NCBI GenBank assembly: GCA_011053085.1
Contig: DSBE01000191.1
Location: 1-5,085, forward strand
Origin: Chloroflexota bacterium
Lineage (GTDB): Bacteria; Chloroflexota; Anaerolineae; Anaerolineales; Anaerolineaceae
Length of the DNA stretch: 5,085 nt
Direction: 5' to 3'
Positions 1 through 5,085 of this stretch are shown here, in pieces. The notes beneath the pieces are model-generated. The model was not told the origin of the DNA, did no database searches, and saw only the letters and a list, made by a program, of their open reading frames with translations. Every line of letters starts with the position of its first letter. Within the stretch, counting starts at the first letter, position 1. The position numbers and the translations under genes were made by a program.

Positions 1-15
1 GAAACATTCAGTTCA

Positions 16-24
16 TGTTATAAA
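16..24 (+). promoter_or_regulatory. possible extended -10 promoter element
   Basis: TGTTATAAA matches the extended -10 pattern TGnTATAAT at eight of nine positions. A -35 box at normal spacing would fall before the window start, so it cannot be examined. Transcription would begin near position 30, giving a leader of about 210 bases before the lipoprotein gene. In AT-rich DNA such matches arise by chance, so this is only a candidate. A second -10-like hexamer, TATAAG at 175-180, has no plausible -35 box. Confidence 0.25.
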
Positions 25-34
25 AATTGGAAAT

Positions 35-62
35 TCAGCTGTAGCACGCAGTGCTATGCTGA
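35..62 (+). promoter_or_regulatory. leader inverted repeat / hairpin
   Basis: TAGCAC (42-47) and GTGCTA (51-56) are perfect inverted arms around the loop GCA. Outside them, TCAGC (35-39) pairs with GCTGA (58-62) across a small internal loop, so about 11 base pairs form in total. No T-run follows on the plus strand, which argues against an intrinsic terminator. It could be a dyad operator for a transcription factor or a structured start of the leader RNA. The structure is seen directly; the role is inferred. Confidence 0.4.
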
Positions 63-143
63 TGTTGGTATCTATCAATGACAACTTTCTATGTTTCTAG
101 CAAAATTCCAAAACTTGTCAAATGAATAGTATTCGTTCGTTCC

Positions 144-152
144 AGGAGGTGA
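144..152 (+). other. orphan strong Shine-Dalgarno-like sequence
   Basis: AGGAGGTGA is fully complementary to the usual 3' end of bacterial 16S rRNA. No ATG, GTG or TTG lies at a usable distance downstream, so it does not start a recognisable gene. The lipoprotein gene has its own site about 85 bases later. It may be chance, a ribosome standby site in the leader, or the remnant of a former start region. Confidence 0.4.
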
Positions 153-175
153 AATCTCGGAAGAAAAGAATCAAT

Positions 176-227
176 ATAAGTCTACTCATTTATCGTATCC
201 AACTAAGTTTCAAATAAGTTACTCATT
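176..227 (+). repeat. imperfect direct repeat in the leader
   Basis: ATAAGTCTACTCATT at 176-190 recurs as ATAAGTTACTCATT at 214-227, differing by one inserted base. The copies start 38 bases apart and lie just upstream of the ribosome binding site. Paired sites of this kind can be regulator binding sites, but the leader is AT-rich and no known consensus is recognised. Confidence 0.35.
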
Positions 228-230
228 ATT

Positions 231-237
231 GGAGGAG
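231..237 (+). promoter_or_regulatory. ribosome binding site of the lipoprotein gene
   Basis: GGAGGAG ends seven bases before the ATG at 245, which is near-ideal spacing. It fixes the start codon, and the resulting N-terminus is a clean lipoprotein signal peptide. A strong site fits the high protein amounts usually needed for a binding protein. Confidence 0.85.
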
Positions 238-244
238 AACTATA

Positions 245-2914
245 ATGAAAAAAACCGTATTTTTGTGGGTTAGTCTGATCTTGGTGCTGAGCCTTGCGCT
301 GGGCGCCTGCCAGGAACCCGAAACGATCACAGAAATTGTTGAAGTTGAGAAAGAAGTTGAAGTCGTCAAAGAAGTTGAAGTCATCAAAGAGGTTGAAGTC
401 GAAGTGCCTGCTGAAGGCGAAGAACCCGGCGAAGTTGTCGTGGAAGTTCCTGTCAGCACCCGCACCGGCGGCTGGCTCGACACCATCGTCATCATCGAGG
501 AGCCCTCGTCTGATGCAGCGATTAACCGCCTTGAGGTTGGCGACATTGATGTGTTTGCATTCACCATCTCTAACCCCGAGATCGCGGCCAAAGTGGACGC
601 CTCAGAGAACATCGATTTCTATCGCTCTTCTGGCTCCTACAACGAAATTACCTTCAACCCCGTTGGCCCTGTCTTTGACAATGGCACCCTGAACCCCTTC
701 GCTGTGGCGAAGATTCGCGAAGCCATGAACTACCTGATCGACCGCAGTTACATCACGCAGGAGATCATGGGTGGTTTGGGCATTCCCCGCTGGACGACCC
801 TGAACAAATTCTCGAGCGACTCCGCGCTGTTGGCTGCTGAAATTCGTACCCTCGAATTGAAATACGCCTACAACAAAGAATTGGCCCAGGAAATTATCAC
901 CACCGAAATGGAAGCATTGGGTGCTGAGCTGGTCGACGGCAAGTGGAATTACGAAGGCGAACCCGTCAATATCATCGGCTTGATCCGTATTGAAGACGAA
1001 CGCCGCGACATTGGTGACTATGTTTCCAACCAGTTGGAAGACGTTGGTTTCACCGTGACCCGCGACTACAAGACCTCTGGCGAAGCCTCACCGATCTGGA
1101 TCGGCGGCAATCCTGCTGATGGCCTGTTCCACTTCTACACCGGTGGCTGGATCACCACCCAGGTTCCTCGCAACCTGGCTGATAACTTTGCTTTCTTCTA
1201 CACTGACATGGGCCTTCCTTATGCCCTGTGGCAGGCGTATCAGAACGATCCTGAATTCTATGAGCTTTCCGAGCGCTTGATGAACAGTGATTTCAAGAGC
1301 ATCGCAGAGAAGAAAGAAATGATGGCGCGTGCGCTGGTTTTGCACATGGAAGATTCAAACCGTGTCTTCCTGGCTGACCGTGCTGCCATTACCCCCAAAC
1401 GCACCGAAGTGGCAGTAGCCGCTGACCTGTACGGTGGTGTGGCTGGCTCCAACCTGTGGGGTTACACCATTCAGTTTGCTGGCGAAGAGGGTGGTTCTAT
1501 GACCATCGGTATGCCCAGCATTTTGACCGAGCCCTGGAACCCGATCGCAGGCACCAACTGGATCTATGACATGATGCCCATCCGCGGCACCGGCGAACAG
1601 GCGACCATTCCTGATCCCTTCACCGGTTTGGCACTGCCCAACCGCATTGAGCGGGCTGAAGTGGTTGTAGAGACTGGCCTGCCGGTCTTCCAGACCCTTG
1701 ACTGGGTGAGCCTGGAATTTGAAGATGAGATCGTTGTTCCTGACGACGCCTGGGCTGACTGGGATGCCGTTGAACAGCGCTTCATCACCGTGGCTGAAAA
1801 AGCCGCTCTGGATGCTGCCGCCGCACAGGCCGCTGCTGAAGAAGCCGGCGAAGAATATGTTGCTGAAGAAGGTCCTGTGACCGCCGTGCGTAAGAGCACT
1901 GTCTACTATCCTGCTGACCTGTATGACACGGTCAAATGGCATGATGGCAGCAATTTCTCGATCGCTGACGTTGTCATGGGCATGATCCTGACCTTCGATC
2001 AGGCCAAAGAAGCCAGCCCCTACTATGATCCCGCCCAGGTTGGTTCTTTCAATGCCTTCATGTCTGCCTTCAAAGGCGTGAGGATCGTCTCCGAGAACCC
2101 CCTGGTCATCGAAACCTGGGCTGATTCTTACCAGATGGACGCTGAACTGAGCATCAGCACCTGGTGGCCTTACTACGCACAGGGCCAGGGTTCCTGGCAT
2201 GCTTTGACCCTCGGCCTGCTGGCGGAAGCTGCTGGCGAAGCCGCCTTCACCGCTGCCAAGGCTGACGCCTTGGAAGCTGAGTGGCTGAGCTACATTGCCG
2301 GCCCGACCATTGACTCTTTGAAGGGTCAGTTAGATGCCTGGACCGCACTGGCTGCGGAAACCCCCGGCTTCACCATTTACGGACCTACCCTGGGTCAGTA
2401 CGTGACCGCTGAAGAAGTGGACGCCCGTATCGCCAACCTGACCGAGTGGCATCGCCGCTATGGTCACTTCTGGGTTGGTACCGGCCCTTACTTCCTGCAG
2501 CGCGCGTTCCCCGTGGAAGGCACCGTCATTTTGAGCCGCTCGCTGAACTATCCTGATCTGTCCTCCAAATGGAGCCGCTTCTCTGAAGCCGCCATTGCGG
2601 AAGTCGAACTGGATGGCCCCAGCCGCGTAACCATCGGCGATGAAGCCGTGTATGACGTGCTTGTGAGCTTCAAAGGCGCTCCCTATGCTATGGCTGATAT
2701 CGAGAATGTGACCTTCCTGGTGCTGAATGCCCAGAACGAAGTCGCGTTCGTCGGTGAGGCTGTGGCAGTGGAAGATGGTTGGTGGGAGATCGTGCTCACT
2801 GCTGATCAGACTGCTGAATTGGAATCTGGCTCCAACTCCATTGAGGTGGTGGTGGTTTCCAAACTCCTGGCTGTTCCCAGCACTGACGCGATCACCTTTG
2901 TGACTGTCGAGTAA
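245..2914 (+). CDS. ABC transporter substrate-binding lipoprotein, SBP_bac_5 type, apparently circularly permuted
   Basis: This is the extracytoplasmic solute receptor of a peptide/nickel-type ABC importer, and its substrate is unknown. Residues 1-21 form a signal peptide (MKK, hydrophobic core) ending in lipobox LGAC with Cys22 as lipidation site. An acidic Glu/Val/Lys repeat spacer follows (about 30-70). Residues 75-412 resemble the usual C-terminal part of SBP_bac_5: RLEVGDIDV (95-103), FNP (137-139), NPF with IREAMNYLIDR (150-167), GGW (300-302), then the closing segment. Residues 418-780 resemble the usual N-terminal part: IGMPS...EPWNP (421-433), VKWHDG (563-568), GTGPYF (745-750). Each block occurs once, in swapped order. 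An Ala/Glu-rich insert lies at about 517-543, and residues 783-889 look like an added beta-sandwich domain. At 889 residues it is much longer than the usual 500-600. The start is set by the GGAGGAG site. Family assignment is firm; the permutation is inferred from motif order. Confidence 0.93.
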   Translation: MKKTVFLWVSLILVLSLALGACQEPETITEIVEVEKEVEVVKEVEVIKEVEVEVPAEGEEPGEVVVEVPVSTRTGGWLDTIVIIEEPSSDAAINRLEVGDIDVFAFTISNPEIAAKVDASENIDFYRSSGSYNEITFNPVGPVFDNGTLNPFAVAKIREAMNYLIDRSYITQEIMGGLGIPRWTTLNKFSSDSALLAAEIRTLELKYAYNKELAQEIITTEMEALGAELVDGKWNYEGEPVNIIGLIRIEDERRDIGDYVSNQLEDVGFTVTRDYKTSGEASPIWIGGNPADGLFHFYTGGWITTQVPRNLADNFAFFYTDMGLPYALWQAYQNDPEFYELSERLMNSDFKSIAEKKEMMARALVLHMEDSNRVFLADRAAITPKRTEVAVAADLYGGVAGSNLWGYTIQFAGEEGGSMTIGMPSILTEPWNPIAGTNWIYDMMPIRGTGEQATIPDPFTGLALPNRIERAEVVVETGLPVFQTLDWVSLEFEDEIVVPDDAWADWDAVEQRFITVAEKAALDAAAAQAAAEEAGEEYVAEEGPVTAVRKSTVYYPADLYDTVKWHDGSNFSIADVVMGMILTFDQAKEASPYYDPAQVGSFNAFMSAFKGVRIVSENPLVIETWADSYQMDAELSISTWWPYYAQGQGSWHALTLGLLAEAAGEAAFTAAKADALEAEWLSYIAGPTIDSLKGQLDAWTALAAETPGFTIYGPTLGQYVTAEEVDARIANLTEWHRRYGHFWVGTGPYFLQRAFPVEGTVILSRSLNYPDLSSKWSRFSEAAIAEVELDGPSRVTIGDEAVYDVLVSFKGAPYAMADIENVTFLVLNAQNEVAFVGEAVAVEDGWWEIVLTADQTAELESGSNSIEVVVVSKLLAVPSTDAITFVTVE
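350..403 (+). repeat. three tandem 18-base in-frame repeats (KEVEV spacer)
   Basis: Three consecutive 18-base units, starting at 350, 368 and 386, encode KEVEVV, KEVEVI and KEVEVE. The first two differ by one base. They form the charged spacer between the lipidated cysteine and the folded receptor. The alternating charged/hydrophobic pattern suggests an extended strand or stalk. In-frame repeats of this kind can expand or contract by slippage without breaking the gene. Confidence 0.85.
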
Positions 2915-2943
2915 TCTGTTCGTAACCTTGTAGTATACTTATC

Positions 2944-2975
2944 GCTGGGGGCGGGGCGGACGCCGCGCCCCCAGC
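2944..2975 (+). promoter_or_regulatory. GC-rich intercistronic stem-loop
   Basis: The arms 2944-2957 and 2962-2975 pair over 14 positions with a single G/G mismatch (2954 against 2965) and a four-base loop, GGAC. The stem begins 30 bases after the lipoprotein stop codon. It is followed by ATAGTTAACA, not a T-tract, so it is not a classic intrinsic terminator. In comparable operons such stems protect the 3' end of the receptor transcript from exonucleases or reduce read-through, so that receptor outnumbers permease. That role is inferred here. Confidence 0.7.
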
Positions 2976-3013
2976 ATAGTTAACAGACGCAGTTAAAAAT
3001 CCTCTTAGAAAGC

Positions 3014-3017
3014 GAGG
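3014..3017 (+). promoter_or_regulatory. ribosome binding site of permease 1
   Basis: GAGG ends seven bases before the ATG at 3025 and supports that start. It is weaker than the site of the lipoprotein gene, in line with lower permease synthesis. CCTC at 3001-3004 could pair with it, but four base pairs across a nine-base loop would be weak. Confidence 0.6.
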
Positions 3018-3024
3018 TCTTCTG

Positions 3025-4164
3025 ATGACCGAAGGTTCTATCACAGTTGACACAGGTGTTGAGCCTGTTGCCCAACAGAAGGCACCCAATAATTTCTTAA
3101 AATTATTGCGTTATACCGTTATCAAATTGTTCACACTGTTCATCGCGGTGGCGATTGGTATGTACTTGACCATTCTCATTGCGCAAATGGGGGGCTATGT
3201 AGATGAGATCATTAAAGGGCAGCTGAGAGAGTCCATCTCTATTTCTGTTACCTTGAATCCGGAAAATAAAACGTTGACTGCCCAGCAGCGCGCTGACTTG
3301 ATTGATTCATTGGTGCAGGTGGAAATAGACCGTCTCGGCTTAGACCGTCCTTTCATCTACCGCAGTTTTTCTTTCTTAGGCAACGCTTTGACCTTGAATT
3401 TAGGCAGGTCGCAATTTATGACCAGTGACAGCGGATCGAGGCTGGTGAAAAACATCATCCTGGAGCGGCTGCCACCGACCTTATTATTGATGACGACCTG
3501 TAATATGCTTTTGTTCTTTATCAGCCTGTTCTTTGCGCTGTATCTTTCGAGGAATTATGGCAATTTGATCGACAAGATCGTAATCGGCTTATCGCCGACC
3601 TCCTCGGCACCGGCCTGGTTCTACGGCATCTTTTTGCTGCTGCTTTTTGCCGCTATTCTGGGTGTGCTGCCCTTTGGCGGTATGGTGAAAGCACCGCCGC
3701 CGGATGACACCCTGCAATATGCGCTCAGTCTGCTGCGGCACATGGTTCTGCCGGTTTCAGCCTGGTTGATCAGCGGTTTCTTCGCCAGTGTGTATGGCTG
3801 GCGTACTTTCTTCTTGATCTTTTCGATGGAAGACTATGTGGAACTGGCACGCGCCAAAGGCCTTTCTGCTCGTGAAGTGGAACGTCGCTATGTGCTGCGG
3901 CCCACGCTGCCCAATATCATCACCACCTTTGCTTTGATGTTGATTGGCTTGTGGCAGGGCGCCATCATTTTGGAAACGGTATTCAACTGGCCGGGTTTAG
4001 GGCGTCTGCTCTACCGCGCGGTGGGTTTGTATGACTCACCAGTCATTATTGGCTCCACGGTTATTTATGCCTATTTGCTGGGTGTGACCGTTTTCTTACT
4101 TGATTTTATCTACGCCCTGGTAGACCCGCGGGTGCGTGTGGGAAGTGGAGGTCCTAAGGCATGA
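3025..4164 (+). CDS. ABC transporter permease, DppB-like
   Basis: This is a membrane subunit of the importer, expected to pair with the next gene product to form the translocation channel. Of 379 residues, about 1-30 are a hydrophilic cytoplasmic tail and about 34-53 form the first membrane helix. LGLDRPF (104-110) and the stretch to NLGRS (125-129) match the conserved extracytoplasmic region of DppB proteins. Further helices lie near 152-174, 196-215, 238-258, 298-320 and 342-365. The cytoplasmic EAA loop, which docks on the ATPase, is at about 269-298 (ELARAKGLSAREVERRYVLR, then PTLPNI). ETVFNWPGLGRLLYRAV (317-333) and the ending LVDPRVR (365-371) are family hallmarks. The usual PGDP motif after the first helix is absent, and the protein is somewhat longer than typical (310-340). 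Its stop codon overlaps the next start (ATGA), suggesting translational coupling. Confidence 0.95.
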   Translation: MTEGSITVDTGVEPVAQQKAPNNFLKLLRYTVIKLFTLFIAVAIGMYLTILIAQMGGYVDEIIKGQLRESISISVTLNPENKTLTAQQRADLIDSLVQVEIDRLGLDRPFIYRSFSFLGNALTLNLGRSQFMTSDSGSRLVKNIILERLPPTLLLMTTCNMLLFFISLFFALYLSRNYGNLIDKIVIGLSPTSSAPAWFYGIFLLLLFAAILGVLPFGGMVKAPPPDDTLQYALSLLRHMVLPVSAWLISGFFASVYGWRTFFLIFSMEDYVELARAKGLSAREVERRYVLRPTLPNIITTFALMLIGLWQGAIILETVFNWPGLGRLLYRAVGLYDSPVIIGSTVIYAYLLGVTVFLLDFIYALVDPRVRVGSGGPKA

Positions 4165-5085
4165 AAGCACTTACTCGCAGTTTTCGACAATTGCTGCAAT
4201 ATCCATCAGCCATTGCGGGTATTTTGTTAATCCTCATGTTGGTGGCATTGTCAGTTTATACATTATTTGCTATCCCGTATGATGAAGCCGTTCGCCTTTG
4301 GCGTGGTGGCGAAGAAGTGTGGGGCGAGACGCCCCGTACAGCTCGTCCGGTCTGGACCAACTGGTTCACCCCTGATAAGAAACCGGAAACCATCGTGATC
4401 AATTCGGCCCTTGAGGAAGATGGCATTGAAAAAGATGTAGAAGAAGTGGGCACAGACATGTGGGACATCGGTATGGTCTTTGAATTTGACTATCCCTATG
4501 ATGGATTCCCGCAGGAAATGATCGTCTTTTTCACCGCAGATTACGAGGAAAAAAATCCGTTCGTGTCGATGACCTGGGAAACCCCGGATGGGCGTCAATT
4601 CCGCATGAGTGACACCGATCTTGCGCCGGCCGGCAGTTACCGCTTTGACCAGGACAATCGCCTGGCACGGCGTTTGCCCGAAGGCCTTTCCCCGCAAGTG
4701 GCGTTGTTTGCTGTGCCTGAATCAGACCCGCCCACCTCGCTGAAAGGCACTTACCGCCTGTATGTGGATGGGATTGTGTTTGAAGAGGGTTCTGATTTTG
4801 AAGCCAAACTGGTGGTATATGGTCAGGTGCATGGCATGGGCACCGACCACCGCCGCCGCGATCTCACCCTGCCGTTGTTATGGGGAACCCCGATCGCATT
4901 GGTGTTTGGCCTGGTGGCATCCCTGGGCACCACCATTATCACCATGCTGATCGCTGCCATGGGTGTTTGGTATGGCGGCCTTGTGGATGACCTCATTCAG
5001 CGCATCACGGAGATTAATATGCTGCTGCCACTGCTGCCGATTTTGATCATGGTCGGCACATTCTACAACCGCAGTATCTGGACTA
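4161..5085 (+). CDS. ABC transporter permease, DppC-like, with large extracytoplasmic insert (3' end beyond window)
   Basis: This is the second membrane subunit; 308 codons are visible before the window ends. A GGAGG site (4147-4151) inside the previous gene, nine bases upstream, and the ATGA overlap support the start. Residues about 17-38 form the first membrane helix, as in DppC proteins. The DppC core motif, usually GTDxxGRDxxSR, appears as GTDHRRRDL at 227-235. A membrane helix (about 244-268), WYGGLVDDLIQRITEI (270-285) and the start of a third helix (about 287-303) follow, all in the family order. The EAA loop lies beyond the window. Residues about 39-222 are an insert absent from ordinary DppC, where this loop is short. 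It is acidic, with beta-like stretches such as MIVFFTADY and PFVSMTWETPDG, and probably folds outside the membrane. The partner and role of that domain are unknown. Confidence 0.93.
   Translation, partial: MKALTRSFRQLLQYPSAIAGILLILMLVALSVYTLFAIPYDEAVRLWRGGEEVWGETPRTARPVWTNWFTPDKKPETIVINSALEEDGIEKDVEEVGTDMWDIGMVFEFDYPYDGFPQEMIVFFTADYEEKNPFVSMTWETPDGRQFRMSDTDLAPAGSYRFDQDNRLARRLPEGLSPQVALFAVPESDPPTSLKGTYRLYVDGIVFEEGSDFEAKLVVYGQVHGMGTDHRRRDLTLPLLWGTPIALVFGLVASLGTTIITMLIAAMGVWYGGLVDDLIQRITEINMLLPLLPILIMVGTFYNRSIWT

Noticed and set aside
122..217. 31-codon open frame in the leader starting at ATG 122
   Set aside because: It has no ribosome binding site ahead of the ATG, and the strong SD at 144-152 lies inside it. 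The product (MNSIRSFQEV...) shows no recognisable feature. Too weak to call a gene.
1355..2200. long open frame on the minus strand inside the lipoprotein gene
   Set aside because: It lies fully antisense to a gene with clear family motifs and has no recognisable protein features. It follows from the codon bias of the sense gene.
245..2914. lipoprotein as a fusion of two complete receptors
   Set aside because: Each diagnostic motif (VKWHDG, GTGPYF, GDIDV, IREAMNYLIDR) occurs only once, so there is one receptor's worth of parts in altered order.
2934..2939. TATACT as a -10 box for a separate permease promoter
   Set aside because: No -35-like hexamer lies 16-18 bases upstream, and transcripts starting here would begin directly at the stem-loop. 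Read-through from the lipoprotein gene is simpler.
2944..2975. stem-loop as a full intrinsic terminator
   Set aside because: No T-tract follows the stem, and the permease genes downstream are functionally tied to the lipoprotein gene.
4263..4697. minus-strand open frame within permease 2
   Set aside because: It overlaps the insert region, where the plus-strand frame stays open and is flanked by permease motifs on both sides. A shadow frame.

Overview
The window is a plus-strand fragment of an ABC importer operon of the peptide/nickel (Dpp/Opp, cluster C) type. It holds a substrate-binding lipoprotein, a DppB-like permease, and the first 308 codons of a DppC-like permease cut by the window edge. 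The ATPase genes expected for such a transporter are not in view. The lipoprotein has a bacterial lipobox followed by a Glu/Val/Lys repeat spacer, a style common in surface lipoproteins of Chloroflexota. With the moderately GC-rich coding sequence and good Shine-Dalgarno sites, this suggests a member of Chloroflexota, perhaps Anaerolineae. That placement is an inference.

Layout: 1-244 is an AT-rich leader with no convincing gene. It carries a possible extended -10 promoter element, a hairpin, an orphan strong Shine-Dalgarno sequence, an imperfect direct repeat and the ribosome binding site of the first gene. 245-2914 encodes an 889-residue lipoprotein. 2915-3024 is a spacer with a very GC-rich stem-loop lacking a T-tract. 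3025-4164 encodes permease 1. 4161 to the window end encodes permease 2, overlapping permease 1 by ATGA.

The most notable observation is that the binding protein appears to be a circular permutation of the SBP_bac_5 fold. Motifs that normally lie in the C-terminal half (the L..G.IDV strand, then NPF...IREAMNYLIDR, then the closing segment) come first. Motifs that normally lie in the N-terminal half (the WNP start, VKWHDG, GTGPYF) come second, each present once. A beta-rich domain is appended at the C-terminus. Permease 2 is also unusual: about 185 extracytoplasmic residues separate its first membrane helix from the conserved GTD..RRDL motif, where ordinary DppC proteins have a short loop.

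The expected working model is that the lipid-anchored binding protein captures a solute outside the membrane and delivers it to the permease 1/permease 2 heterodimer, powered by ATPases encoded elsewhere. The extra domains on binding protein and permease could contact each other. The substrate cannot be read from the sequence.
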